A DNA stretch of 64,000 bases from Yponomeuta sedellus. Its lineage: Eukaryota > Arthropoda > Insecta > Lepidoptera > Yponomeutidae. Shown in pieces: positions 45,359 to 56,410 of this stretch. The notes below the pieces were generated by a model. It searched no databases, had not been told where the DNA came from, and was given only the letters and a program-made list of their open reading frames with translations. The stretch spans positions 2,664,001-2,728,000 of the forward strand of contig OW203724.1 in the NCBI GenBank assembly GCA_934045075.1. The letters are read 5' to 3'. Positions within the stretch are counted from its first letter, which is position 1. Each line of letters begins with the position of its first letter. A program made the translations under genes and the position numbers.

Positions 45359-45613
45359 TTAAGTACACACTAGGGTCCCACTAATAGTGGTAAGTACAGC
45401 AATGGTAATAAATACAAAACTCACAAGCCACTCTGGCTTAAAAGCGTAATAAATTTCGTATCTAAATACGGCAATAAAACTAGGTATGTCTATAATTTCT
45501 AATTTGTGGTCTATACTACCCACAAACATTCTAATCCTAACATTTAGATTCGCTTTATAATTAGGTATTGAAGGAGATCGGCCACCTATCCGCACCGAAC
45601 GAATGTAAAGCAC
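45359..45613 (-). CDS. Possible small membrane-anchored ORF
   Basis: Open minus-strand frame. The first ATG gives 56 residues, MFVGSIDHKLEIIDIP on to a hydrophobic C-terminus WLVSFVFITIAVLTTISG then TLVCT, one likely membrane helix. The composition looks protein-like, but there is no strong start context or known domain. It lies just downstream of the menin stop. It may be a chance frame or a last exon. Confidence 0.2.
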   Translation of the reverse strand: MLYIRSVRIGGRSPSIPNYKANLNVRIRMFVGSIDHKLEIIDIPSFIAVFRYEIYYAFKPEWLVSFVFITIAVLTTISGTLVCT

Positions 45614-45893
45614 CAGTCATAAAATTTTTTTTGTTTCCGAATTAGTCTGATGCGGCGCGGGTTGTTGAGCGAGTTTCCGTAGTACTTGCTACAAAGAACT
45701 GTTCGGTTCGTTTAGGTTCGGTTTACAGTAAGTATAGATTGATCACGCTCAGAGTATTTGGCTTTACCCAAGTTGTTACAGCAAAACCAACCTGCGTCTT
45801 ACTTCTCACTACTCAGTCAATCCGGACAACGCTCTGCATAATAAAAATATTTCTATGGAATATTTTTTTTATAGTCTGCATGACATTGAAGGT

Positions 45894-46380
45894 TCAACGT
45901 TCGCGGCGGGCACGTTTGGCGCGGGAGGTAGGCGCGGCCGCAGCGGCCGCAGAGTCGACCTCGTCCCGGCGCTTGGCCGGCGCCAGCGGGCGGTGCAGCT
46001 GGCTCTGCGCGGTGAGCTGCAGTTGCAGCGCGTGAGTGTTAAGCCGGCCCGCGAGCAGCAGAGGCTTGAGCGCCGCCATTTTGTGGCTGTACAGGGTCAC
46101 GCGCGGCCGGCTGTTCACCGCCGCCGTCAACTGCTCCCGCACCGACAGCTCAGCGTTGTCCGCGTTGTTATTCCATTTCTCCTTATCGACTTCACTGTCG
46201 TCCGCATTCAGCTGCCCCTTCGGCTCTGCTCCGTCTGAGTCCGGGCTGCATATGATGTTGACCTGTGCCCTTACTTCGGCATCGAACTTCGATATTGTAC
46301 TGACGAGTGGCTTCGCCCATCCTATGTGAAGAATGGGCGTTTGACTGCCTTCCTCCCACTTGCATATGCCATCATAGAAC
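45894..46380 (-). CDS. Men1: Menin, terminal exon
   Basis: The acceptor TATTTTCAG at 46383-46381 is followed by FYDGICKWEEGSQTPILHIG then WAKPLVSTISKFDAEVR. This aligns with the highly conserved menin segment FYDGICKWEEG..TPVLH.GWA. After a variable acidic linker come the C-terminal signature LKPLLLAGRLNTHALQLQLT and AQSQLHRPLAP, matching vertebrate menin's K..IN..A.KLQLTAQSQ, and a basic, Ala-rich end (RAKRARRER, stop) like menin nuclear-localisation sequences. Menin is a nuclear scaffold for the MLL/Trithorax histone methyltransferase and JunD. Splice phase with the exon at 50037 is exact (CTA AG|G). The poly(A) site was not identified. Confidence 0.95.
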
Positions 46381-46696
46381 CTGAAAATACGGAATACTTA
46401 TTACCTATGTAGAGACAATATAAATCGGCAAGACTACGTGGAAGAACAGCTCGGACATCGACCATCGCAATGTTCCTCTGGCATGACAAGGTTTTTACAT
46501 GACAATCTAATCTGTGCTCTGTTAAAACTTATCGATCATTTATACGCGATTTTAGGTTGTGGAGAATTAATAGCGGAACTGAAATGGAGTTAAAATCTGT
46601 CTTAAGATCGCCATAAGTCTAACTGACGACTGTTTTGTGGAATCGTTTACCTTGGCCCTGAGACAACAAGTAGATACATATATTCAATATGTAAAT

Positions 46697-46873
46697 TATA
46701 CATTCCAGTTATATTATTTTTAATGCACTAACCCGTGCTAAGGACAATTTTAAAAACCTATTTAGAGGCTAAAAATTCCACCCATGCCGGGATTCGAACC
46801 CGCGACCTCTGGCTATCCGTGCCAGCGCTCTTTCCAACTGAGCTAAAGGGCGACTCATAATATACATTCCAGT
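46697..46873 (-). mobile_element. tRNA-SINE (family A) with 13-bp duplication
   Basis: A direct repeat TATACATTCCAGT (46697-46709 and 46861-46873) flanks a single, non-palindromic unit. In minus sense it has the tRNA-like body GCCCTTTAGCTCAGTTGGAA to GGGTTCGAATCCCGGCATGG, the arm TTTTTAGCCTCTAAATAGG and the tail TTAGTGCATTAAAAATAATA. This copy defines the simple form of the SINE. It lies in the last menin intron, 330 bases from the acceptor. Confidence 0.85.
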
Positions 46874-47989
46874 GTAATATTGAAGTATTTTGGCATTTAA
46901 TAGTGTTATAATTCAAATCAGATGCCGTGTTTCCGCGGCAGAGAGGCATAGAAAGATAGAGGTGGTGTTTCACCTGCTTTACAACTAACAACTTTATCAA
47001 AGTAATTTTTACGAATCTTTCTTAATTTGGTCACCTATTAAGTACTCGTTAACTTGTTAAGCCTCCTTACCCGTGACATTTTTCCTTTTTAATTAATTAT
47101 AGGTAATTATGCCACTAATCATTTTATTATGACCTAATAATAAAACCCGTGCCCCAGCAGTGGAGACATAAAAGTCATATCGAATTATTTGACGTTTCTA
47201 CCATCAACCGTTTAGCCGGGAGAGGTAACGAACTACTCTGACAAAAAATTAACCTTATAGCTTAATAGCATTAAAATTTGAAAATTACTTTGCTGAATTC
47301 CGCCAAAAATCTCACAAGCACCATGCGGTTAGTTAATGCACCGCCCTCCCTCCCAATTTTTTTAAGCAGAAGCAAGACACGAACACACCACCACCGACAC
47401 CAATACTTGTGTGAGAAAATGCGTGAGGCATCCACAGGCTCACAAGTAACCGTCACCGCAAGACTCCGTATTTATGGGCTAGGCCGCCGCGCCCCTCGAT
47501 AACGTAATCTAACCGTCAAACCGGTGACCGTTTAACCGTCAACCGCCTAACGGTCATTATTGTTTTGCGCAAAAATAGCGATTAATGGGGAAATAGAGAA
47601 GCTGCTCACCTGTTCATTCAGCATTGTAAATAACCTATCCTTAGATAATTTGGAAATTTCCAGCTGTTCAAGTATATAGATAATCTCAACCCCTTACTGC
47701 AGGTGTGTAAAATTTCTAAATTTTGGTTAATATTGTCATGTACTTAATAATTTAAGACTTCTGCCGCGGAACTGTAACGATAAAACTTAAGTTTCTTCGA
47801 GGTGACCAAGCAGCTAAAAGCTAAGTATCCTTAGTGCATAATGTCTTGGCTTTAAGAGTTCTAAGTGGATATATTGAAGTTGTCGTATGTAAGTACAAGT
47901 TTGAATCATGACAAAGATGAAGGTTGATAGCAAGGCGTCACTGCTATGGTATGTAGAAATATAAACTAAATCTGTTTACAAGGCTCATG
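46874..47989. other. Menin intron, little recognised
   Basis: ACCCGTGCCCCAGCAGTGGA near 47149 is the tail of the 5S-headed SINE type. Otherwise no feature. Confidence 0.4.
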
Positions 47990-48430
47990 ACGTTCCAACT
48001 CCACAGGTGCCTAATGAGGTGAGAGTTAGGTTAAGCATAAAGAGATATTGTAAATGTAAACTTGGCTAGTCTGTTAGCAAGTTTCTTGATAATCCAATTC
48101 CACCGGTCCTTGAGGTGAGAGTTGATTGAAGTATAGGGTTGGATCCGACGTGGAGACCCTAGTATTATATAAGTTGAAGGCAATGTAATCCAACTCCACT
48201 GGTCCTTAATGAGGTGAGAGCTAAGTACAGGGTTGGTTGAATCCGATGTGGAGACCCTAGTAGTACATAAGTTGAAGGCCTATGATAATCCAACTCCACC
48301 GGTCCTTAATGAGGTGAGAGATATATGAAGTAAAGGGTTGCATCCGATGAGGAGACCCTAGTAGTCTGTAAGTGCAAGACAATGAGTATCCAACTCCACT
48401 GGTCCAAAATGAAGTGAGAGCTATGTGAAG
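47990..48430 (+). repeat. About 100-bp minisatellite in the last menin intron
   Basis: AATCCAACTCCACTGGTCCT, with variants, starts near 47994, 48092, 48187, 48288 and 48387. Each is followed by AATGAGGTGAGAG, then GGGTTG.ATCCGATG.GGAG and ACCCTAGTAGT. Four to five units of 95-101 bp are present, with a degraded one near 48534. The Penelope-like fragment begins about 500 bases downstream. Confidence 0.75.
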
Positions 48431-48944
48431 TTAGGAAGGCAAATCAAATGGGGCTGGTGCCAAAGGAAGTCTGGTATGAGACTATTAGTATTGTTCAAGT
48501 GTGTATAAATTCAGTTTATAATTGTGACTTATGGTAATCTAAACTCACCTGTCCTTATATGGTGAGGATACTAAACAATGTGAAAGCCTAATTCCAGAAG
48601 GATGTAATTAGTGATGGAAATATGTGTAGTGTTTATACATTGATGCAAGTTCACTCTTTGCTGTAAACAACTTAAATAAGCTCATTATTAGTAAATACTG
48701 TAATGTTTGTCCCAATGGAACCTTAATTCTAAGACATTGTGATTCATGGGATACCAATCACTTTACAGGAGGTGGATGAACAATGGTAACATGAATGTAT
48801 GATTACTGAGGCTGATGACTGCCAGGGAAGGAAGGCTTATAAGAGACCTCGCATTTAGGAGTTAAGGTATGAAGCTGCACTTTGATAATTATTATATCTC
48901 CAGGTAGTATTTTTGTTTTTGTCACATAGAATTTAATATCGACG

Positions 48945-49655
48945 TTTCCCCTTGATCTGAGTTACACTTTAGATAGTATTAAACAATATCATGGGGAAAC
49001 GGCGACAGGTGCATTTTACCAACAAAAGGAAGGCTTAGCAATGGGTTCACCATTGAGCCCTTTGCTAGCTGATATTTTCGTAAATAATTTTGAACGTAAT
49101 CATATAGTTGGGAAGAGAAACATACTTTATTATTACCGGTACGTAGATGACATCATTATATGCTGGACATGTACCTACGTTTAGACAACTAGACTCATTT
49201 GTCACTTTGTAAGTACCATGAACACAAAACACCCTAAAATCAATTTCAAACTAGAGAGGGAACAAAACGTATCACTTAATGTCCTAGATCTAAAAATAAC
49301 TAGGGTGGGTAACAAGCATGAGTTTGAGATTTACCGAAAGCCAACACTGACAGACACTGTTATCCAAAAAACGTCTGGTCATCCTTGGCAATACAAAATG
49401 TCAGCATAGCAACGGTGAATGTTGCTGTGCCCATGTCTTGAGCTAAATACCATCTATCAAATAGCAGCTGCAAACGGATATAGCAAACGAATGATTGATA
49501 GACTGATGGTCAGGAAGCGTATACGCAGTGCCACCTAAAAGGCCTCAAAAAATGAAGTCAAGTATTACCTATGCAGGTCCGATTTCTGAAAAAATCCAAC
49601 GGACGTAAAAGATATCTGGGATACGGGTTGCGTTCAGGACGGGCTATCCTTTTTT
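48945..49655 (+). pseudogene. Penelope-like retroelement fragment
   Basis: The frames read KEGLAMGSPLSPLLADIFVN, then YYRYVDDIIICW with the catalytic YVDD, then INFKLEREQNVSLNVLDLKI and NKHEFEIYRKPTLTDTVI and SGHPWQYK. These are typical of Penelope-like reverse transcriptases. After frameshifts, GPISEKIQR and GIRVAF mark the linker before a GIY-YIG endonuclease, which is missing. Stops and shifts make it inactive. Confidence 0.8.
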
Positions 49656-50036
49656 CTACTCTTTTTATGTTTCGTGGGTGTTTGTCAAAATGACTGAAAG
49701 CAATATTATATTCTTTCATTTTATTGAAAATATTGGTAATCTCTTTTTTTTATTAAACTAAATCAGTGTATTAAATACTTTATGTACTTTTCCCTAATAT
49801 CGTTATATCTTTGATTATTTCATACTGTCGTCACGCCTATTATTGATACTGGAGAAAATAAAACAGATTTTGCATTATTTCAATATAACTAACACATACA
49901 ATATGTATGTGTTATATTTGAGTTTTGGCATCACTTCGATATAACACATTATCACATACCCATACGAAAAACACCTGCATTAACATTACACATGTTATGC
50001 TACATTGAATTTACATACTTAAAACATGACACTTAC

Positions 50037-50186
50037 CTTAGCAAAGATGCAAAGCACTCAGGGTCTTTAAGAATAGACCGGGCTGAATGCCCTGAACTTT
50101 CGGCTTTCATAAGTTGGGGGATCAACTCATTTGCAATTTCAGCAAACTCTTTGTATATCTCTTCATCATCACGTGAGTAATTATAG
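50037..50186 (-). CDS. Men1: Menin, penultimate coding exon
   Basis: 150 bp with acceptor TTTTGTTCTAG and donor GTAAGT. It encodes [20 protein letters not shown] followed by LIPQLMK, and ends DPECFASLL(R). This aligns with menin [20 protein letters not shown] and its later DPECFAHLLRFYDG. The insert that vertebrates carry between these blocks is much shorter here. Phases agree with both neighbours (CA|C and AG|G). These residues lie in menin's C-terminal palm/fingers region. Confidence 0.95.
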
Positions 50187-50394
50187 CTAGAACAAAATAT
50201 TTATCTTGATAAACATTTTGCGAATGTAAGAAGGTGTTATCACACGCATCAGCTTAAATAAAATAAAATTTGTCTTTATTTCACTGACTAAACATGTAAA
50301 TTACATATCCAATTACATTTGTTTTTTAAATCATTCTATTTGTATTATATTCATTATTATCAACATGCATTATGCGTTAAACATTATTGCCGAC

Positions 50395-52290
50395 ATCGGG
50401 CCCAGGCTGTCCCTCAACATAGTCATCAACAAGCCAGACAACGCGATGCCTGGCATGTGTAGGTTAAACAAGGGAGGACGCACTATCTTTTAACCTTTTC
50501 TATATACAATATGCCTTTGTTTTGAATACCTCTTTCAGTTACCAATATGTGTTCCATGTATATTTGAGCTTTCTTTCAAATCCCGTTAACATTTGTCGTA
50601 TCGGTGATATTAGTCGCCCTAGCTAGGTAATGTATTCGTCCACATATTCGATGTTCTCGTTTTGGATATTTATCTTTACCTTGGTGTTATTTGTCATGGC
50701 CTTTGTTTTGTTGATATTCATTGCAAGTCTAGATTTTATAATCTACAAACGAAATATATACCTACTGTCTTGCAGTAGTCGTTGCATTTTTCCATTATAG
50801 TCTGACTAGATGAATGTGGTCTATGGTTGATCATTTGCTTCTAAAGCCTGCTTGTTCTCTAGGCTGTTTTTCATCGAGAAAACGAGTCATTCTGTCTAGT
50901 AGAACTGTAGAGAACACTTTGTAGACATTTGACATAAATCCGATTGGCCTATAGTTGTTTATTTTACTTTTATCTCCCTTTTCGTGTATTAGGATTATTG
51001 TAGACTAAGTCCATTGGATGGGGATTACTTCAGAGTTCAAGATTTCGTTAAAAACTTATGTCAGTGTACTTTGCAAAGCCTCAAGTAAGCCTTTTAGTAT
51101 CTCGTTTCATATTTTATCACTTCCAGATGCTTTATCGTTCTTCTGTGATAAAGGCCTTAAGTTACATTTTAAAAAGCTTGAAATATTTTCTTGCTTGTTC
51201 TCGTATTTAAAGACAGCTTGATTTAGGATCCTCTGTCAGTTCATACAGTTGACGATGGAATTCTGTTGTAATTTTTGTGATAAGCGGTCTGACAGACGCT
51301 ACTATTTCTTTCCCTTTTTTATTTACGCTACTATTTCCTGCTTTTCATATAAGGTTACAAGTTCAGTGTTTATTCAGATTTTTCAATGCTGTTTCGACGT
51401 TTTCTTTTATTGTTTCTAGTCTGGTTTCTTTTTTTGTATTCTTATACTTTCTGATACTGATTTGCTAATAATTGAAATTCATATTTTCTTATTCATATGC
51501 ATAGCAATTTAAATACTTCACTCTTTTCTTTCATGACATTTCTAGCTTAGCTTAGCCTAATCTGTCGGTTCTGTTTTTATTAATAGTCTCTTCTCTACTT
51601 TTAGTAATTCTTGTTCAATAATGTTATATTTTTCTTATAGTGAAAGATCTTCTTCGCAACTTTTCAGAGCTTCTTCGACCATATTCTCTGGTAAAGGTAG
51701 GGTTACACAAGTTTGGTAAACCTGCATTTGTTTGCAATATTTCTTTGTTTCTGTCGTATGTATAGTTCCTTCTTCGATATTCTTTCCTTTACTTTGCTTT
51801 GCTTTAAAAAACCATTTGTTAATCTTACATTTTCGTAGCTATAGTTTCCTATAGTGTTTTTCTCTCCCGACTTTTGTGTTTTTAACAGGCTATTACTATC
51901 TCTCATTACAATTATATTTTTGTGTGCCACATGCATTCGTTCTTCTTTCTCGTAGGTTGTGGTTGAATTTATCTTTTTCATCATCTTTTTCTTTTTAGTT
52001 GGGGAATACACCGGCACTTTGACTATGGACCATGGGTATTTATATCCATGAATTTTTATATTTAGAATAGCAAATCGGTCACATATTCCTACAAATTTTA
52101 TGATATGGTTTTTCAGGTATTTTTTACATATAAATCCAACTCCGTACATGACTCGTGTAATCTCTTTGTAGTACTGTTTGTAATCATTATTCTTCTAATT
52201 CTTCTGGACTTCGCTTAATCCAAAGATATCCCTAATGCGTGCTCAAGTTCTTAGCCTTTCTGGCGTTCTGAGAATGATTGTATTTAAAGT
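50395..52290 (-). pseudogene. RTE-clade retrotransposon, degenerate
   Basis: In the minus sense, N- to C-terminal order is preserved. First come traces of the endonuclease start (LRTPERLRT, DIFGLSEVQ near 52290-52200). Then 52149-51703 gives GVGFICKKYLKNHIIKFVGI, CDRFAILNIKIHGYKYPW and an SPTKK stretch, an APE-type endonuclease. Then the reverse transcriptase near 51050-50800 reads SEVIPIQWT, ILIHEKGDKSKINNYRPIGF and QPREQAGFRSKWSTIDHI. Numerous stops. The catalytic YADD region is not found. It occupies the menin intron next to the exon at 50037. Confidence 0.75.
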
Positions 52291-52432
52291 TGCTACGTGT
52301 TATTACGTTTTGTCTCTTTAAACATGTCAAAAATTCAATTAAAGTGAGTTAATCCTCGCAATCATAATAATTTTTTTCCACGGAGCAAGTTTGCACAATG
52401 TAGTCATTTATTTTCAAACGTAGTGATGGTGG

Positions 52433-55015
52433 GGTACTTTGTGTCGGTATAGCCAGCAGGACCCTTCGTCTGATTCGATTAACGATTAAAGCTTCACTTA
52501 CGTAGTAATTAGTACCTTCTGAATAGTTAAAGATAAAAAGTATTTATTGCCATAAAAAGGTACAGTTTTACTTATAATCTGACCCCCACACTAGGCAAGG
52601 CCTGTCACGGTGGGATGAGAAGTGTTTACCCGATTACCTAAAAATACGACGGTACAGAATAACTTTATTGAAAATATTAGTTTCTGTAAGTACAAAATAA
52701 GCATAAACTAAAATATAAAAAAAAATACGAAAACACATCCTTAAAACATGCAAATCTAAGTCATGTGATTTTAAAACTACTTAATAGCTGTAAGATAGTG
52801 TACTTAAATCGAAACTGAAATTTAGATTGTCAATGCATTGTGGTGTGTGTGTGTGTGTGTGCAATTACTCTTTAATTTATTAAGAACAGACTGTTAACAT
52901 TTTTTCTGTAGCATCGTAATCTTTGCAGTATAACCAACTCAAAATTTTTGGTTTAGCTTCTTTCACAGTAGATCATTTTATATCGCAGTCCCTTACAACG
53001 GCGTTGTATATGTATTTGTGCAAGAATGGCGCAAGCCTTTGAGCAAAGGCAGTTTTTACGGCCGTGGTTTTAATCCTGAAGACTCTCTTAGCTAGCAGAT
53101 TGTGGTAGTCGCTGGAATTGATCAGTATTCTGTGTTGGGCCAAGACGACCCTGAAGATGAATAGCTTTCTAATGCTCAGCACTTGGCTCTCCTCAAATAG
53201 GGCGGTAGTAGGGTATATACGGGGTTTTTTATACATTACTTTGAGTACTGAGCGCTGCGCTCTTTCTACTTCTATCACGTGCGTCTTGGCCGACCCTCCC
53301 CAGCAACCAATGCAGTAACTGAGGACGGATTGACACAGAGCCAAATATACCATCCGCAGTGTTTCTTTGGGAGCACCGTTTCGAAGCAGCTTCATTACGT
53401 GAATAAGTTTCCTTGCCCGGCCTGCGAGAACGCTTAGATATTTTTTGAACGAGAGGTGTGCGTCTAGAATTATCCCTAGGTATTTTATATCATCTACTCT
53501 ACTAATACTTTCGCAGTTGCATTGATCGGACGATAGATCGCAAGTGTGAACCTTTATATTTGATTGTAGTTTTGGCTCAGAAGCTTTTGTCTTGTGAAAA
53601 CATATAAATTTTGTCTTGGAGGCATTCAGCGTAAGTAGGTTTTTGGATAGCCATTTTGATATTTCTGCGAGACCTGCATTAGCGCGTTTGAAAACTAAAT
53701 CCCAGGTTGAGTCATTAAATAATATTGCAGTGTCGTCAGCGTAACAAACCATTTCGGCATTGAAACAAGGGGATAAAGCAGTGGAGATGTCGTTTAAGAA
53801 CACCAAGAACAGAGTTGGCCCTAAGATACTGCTCTGTGGGATACCATAATTAACCAGTGCAGGAGAGCTTACTACTTCACCTATACGAGTTATGACGAGC
53901 CTGTCCGTTAGATAACTGTGAAACCAATCCAAGGCCGCACCCCTGATCCCAATGTTTTGCAGCTTTTTGAGGATTGGAATGGACACTGTGTCAAATGCCT
54001 TCGCCAGGTCTAAGAAGACACCGACACAGCACCGTCCGTTATCCAATTGGGACGTCACTGTCTCCAGCAGTTTAGAGATCGCATCTTCTGTGGACTTACC
54101 CTGGCAGAAACCAAATTGACAAGGTGTTAGTAGCTCATTGTTTTTTAAATATTTGCATTGACGACTGTGAACAACTTTTTCTAAAATTTTTGAAAGTTTA
54201 CTAAGGAGCGAGATGGGTCTAAAATTACTGGGCGAAGTCTTGTCGCCGGACTTGTGTATTAAAGTTAGCGCAGCCGTTTTCCATATTTCGGGAAAAGTGC
54301 CCTCTGACAAGCTTAACTTGAAGATGTGAGTAAGAGGTTTTAATATGCAAGAACTGATTTGCTTCAGCAGCACAGGCTGAATTCCATCCGAGCCAGGGGC
54401 ACTTTCGTTTTTTAATTGTAATATATATTTATTTATCTCAGACTCATCTGTAGGGTGCAATGGTGGTTTGAGCGTTTTAGTCTCAGAAGCGAGATAACTT
54501 TCGGTCTGGTTTGTATTAACAAGAATCTCTTTTGCAAGTTTTTCGCCTACGATTTCAGACAAGTGGTATAATTATGTCCGTGTATAGCGGTAAATTAGTA
54601 CCTTTAGATTTTCCTCCTTTTCTTAGAAAAAAGTTGTAGTTTATAAGAAATATACCTACAAAAATTTTATTTTGCCAGCCGGACCCTTTTTTGTTTTAGG
54701 GCTTTCAGTCCAGACAATCATATTTCCGAACAGCATAATATTAGTACCTTTCAAAAACTTATTAATTAATTTATACTTTATTGCACACGAAACATTAAAA
54801 AGGACATTACATAAGAAAGAACATGTACATGTACTTATCGTTTAATTTAAAGTATTTAAACAATGAGTAATAAAATATGCTTTTCATTTTTAGGTAATAT
54901 TTATTAGACAGAGCTAGTCTATGCATATAAATAATTTAAGGGAGTGTAGCTTCTGAAAATTGGTTGATCTAGGAACTGCTATCAGTGTTACCAGTATACT
55001 CAGTGTTAGCAAAGG
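52433..55015 (-). repeat. Repeat family U, interrupted by a retroelement
   Basis: The two ends (52433-52527 and 54575-55015) are reverse complements of consecutive parts of 59748-60300, for example AGCAGGACCCTTCGTCTGAT and TTTTCTTAGAAAAAAGTTGT. The retroelement 52530-54570 sits between them, so a copy of the repeat was split. The right half contains an extra stretch of about 55 bp near 54780-54830. Confidence 0.7.
52973..54562 (-). CDS. Non-LTR reverse transcriptase ORF (Jockey-type), intact but truncated
   Basis: An open frame of about 529 codons. In order: ESAPGSDGIQPVLLKQI, PISLLSKLSKILEKVVHSRQ, PCQFGFCQGKSTEDAISKLL, GVFLDLAKAFDTVS, GIPQSSILGPTLFLVFLNDI, the catalytic CYADDTAILF, KNLLTLNASKTKFICF, KYLGIILDAHLSFKKYL and a C-terminal thumb region ending YIYNAVVRDCDIK. 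All expected reverse transcriptase blocks are present without stops, which suggests a young insertion. No ATG suits the 5' end and the endonuclease is missing, so it is a 5'-truncated copy. A 3' UTR runs to about 52530 and includes AATAAA (reverse of TTTATT near 52540). It lies inside menin's largest intron. Confidence 0.85.
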   Translation of the reverse strand: MSEIVGEKLAKEILVNTNQTESYLASETKTLKPPLHPTDESEINKYILQLKNESAPGSDGIQPVLLKQISSCILKPLTHIFKLSLSEGTFPEIWKTAALTLIHKSGDKTSPSNFRPISLLSKLSKILEKVVHSRQCKYLKNNELLTPCQFGFCQGKSTEDAISKLLETVTSQLDNGRCCVGVFLDLAKAFDTVSIPILKKLQNIGIRGAALDWFHSYLTDRLVITRIGEVVSSPALVNYGIPQSSILGPTLFLVFLNDISTALSPCFNAEMVCYADDTAILFNDSTWDLVFKRANAGLAEISKWLSKNLLTLNASKTKFICFHKTKASEPKLQSNIKVHTCDLSSDQCNCESISRVDDIKYLGIILDAHLSFKKYLSVLAGRARKLIHVMKLLRNGAPKETLRMVYLALCQSVLSYCIGCWGGSAKTHVIEVERAQRSVLKVMYKKPRIYPTTALFEESQVLSIRKLFIFRVVLAQHRILINSSDYHNLLAKRVFRIKTTAVKTAFAQRLAPFLHKYIYNAVVRDCDIK

Positions 55016-55025
55016 AGATAAGATA

Positions 55026-55030
<5 letters not shown>

Positions 55031-55106
<76 letters not shown>
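55031..55106. repeat. (TA)38 microsatellite
   Basis: 76 bases of uninterrupted TA, at the border between repeat family U and the endonuclease fragment. Confidence 0.95.
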
Positions 55107-55107
<1 letters not shown>

Positions 55108-55109
<2 letters not shown>

Positions 55110-55512
55110 TACTTCCATATTTTACATCAATATTAATGTCTCCTACAAGCATTATGTTTGATATGTTTGAAAACGTTTTAAGACTTTGGAGCAATTTATG
55201 TAGGTAGTTTAAAAAGCGTTCAATGTTTACAAAAGATGGCGATCGGTATATACAAACTATAACAAGAGCCTTATTTATTTTAATAGTAAGGCAATCCGCG
55301 TCATCGAAATCTGGCTCGTCGACTTTTACATTGAGATTATTCCGAGCATAAACCGTTACACCACTATTTTAGTTAATGTGTTTTGCAGAAGAATGTGTAG
55401 TAAAATCTTTAATGACTGGAAGAGCACCTATTTTGGGAAGCCAGCACTCAGTAAGTATAATAAAATCGTTGGCCATATTGAGCCTGGATAAGAAAATACG
55501 AAAACTATCCAT
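55108..55512 (-). pseudogene. APE-type endonuclease fragment of a non-LTR element
   Basis: The minus frame reads DFIILTECWLPKIGALPV, NSGVTVYARNNLNVKVDEPD, IVCIYRSPSFVNIERFLN and SNIMLVGDINIDVKYGS. This corresponds to TE.WL, the YRSP and the GD.N.D motifs of non-LTR endonucleases. It stops abruptly at the (TA)n run, and at least one internal stop is present. Position and strand suggest it belongs with the ORF1 at 56411-57295. Confidence 0.75.
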
Positions 55513-55627
55513 ATTATGTTCTATACTATGTTCTGCACAACAAAATTAAAGGACCTTTCTGATTCTCCAAGAAGGGCTCTACACTTTTCTGCCTCACACA
55601 CCATAAAAGAGTTACCAACCTTGACAT

Positions 55628-55735
55628 GAAAGAGGTTGCGGGTTCGAATCCCGGCATGGGTGAAACTTTTAGCCTCTAAATAGGTTTTTAAATTTGTTCC
55701 TTAGCATGGGTTAGTGCATTAAAATAAAAATAGTG
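55628..55735 (+). mobile_element. tRNA-SINE (family A) 3' part
   Basis: AGGTTGCGGGTTCGAATCCC, GGCATGGGTGAAACTTTTAG and the tail TTAGTGCATTAAAATAAAAA run directly into the head of the following copy. Confidence 0.7.
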
Positions 55736-56008
55736 TAATCATGTGGGTACAGTGATATCGTTCCGATGTTAAAACCTAACTGCAAAGTAGGTGGTCAGGG
55801 CTGTAAGTAATGCAATTTGCTTAAGTCAGATGTCGCTGCCTGTACGTAATACAGAGAATAGTGTAAAGAGGTTCAAAATTTCACTGATGCCGTGAGTCGC
55901 CCATTGGCTCAATTGGTAGAGCGCTGGCACGGATAGCCAGAGGTTGCGGGTTCGAATCCCGGCATGGGTGAAATTTTTAGCCTCTAAATAGGTTTTCAAA
56001 TTTTTAAT
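55736..56008 (+). mobile_element. tRNA-SINE (family A) with long head
   Basis: The head begins TAATCATGTGGGTACAGTGA and runs through GGGCTGTAAGTAATGCAATT and ACAGAGAATAGTGTAAAGAG. A complete tRNA-like cloverleaf follows: GCCCATTGGCTCAATTGGTA, CTGGC ACGGATA GCCAG, then GGGTTCGAATCCC. It ends in one arm without a tail. Loop ACGGATA would give a GGA anticodon, but the long variable arm of tRNA-Ser is missing, so I do not call it a functional tRNA. Confidence 0.75.
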
Positions 56009-56410
56009 GTTATCCAAAGTCATAATATTGGCTCAAACATGTAAGTAGATGACGTCTAGGATGGTGAATGAGGCTGATTTTAAGAGTGATTACTTTTTTG
56101 GATAAGTACATCGCACGTTGTTAAACGTAACTGAGAATTTTACGAATGAATTAAGAGTATAAACCAACGAAAGATAGGCAATAATACATAAATAGTCATA
56201 TAAATAGTTAATAAATAGTTCGAAAAATGTATATAATACTTAAATACATAAATAGTTACGTAGTATAGTATCATAGTCAAATAATACTTAATATGGATAT
56301 AAATTGTTAAGGCAAGGCAAACAGCTACAAGTTACGATTGTAGTATTAAAACTAGTACGACGCTTAGAGAAATAGCACATTATGTGGAAGAAACATAACT
56401 CACTATATAG
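56009..56410. other. Retroelement inter-ORF region, AT-rich
   Basis: Short imperfect tandem variants of AATACATAAATAGTTA occur at about 56180-56270. Likely part of the ORF1-endonuclease element; no further coding is seen. Confidence 0.4.

Noticed and set aside
55006..55194. ORF containing a poly(Ile-Tyr) run
   Set aside because: It is the (TA)n microsatellite translated together with the end of the endonuclease fragment.
55912..55975. Possible tRNA gene with GGA anticodon
   Set aside because: It folds as a tRNA but lacks the long variable arm of tRNA-Ser, and identical bodies occur within SINE copies with tails and target duplications, so it is a SINE head.
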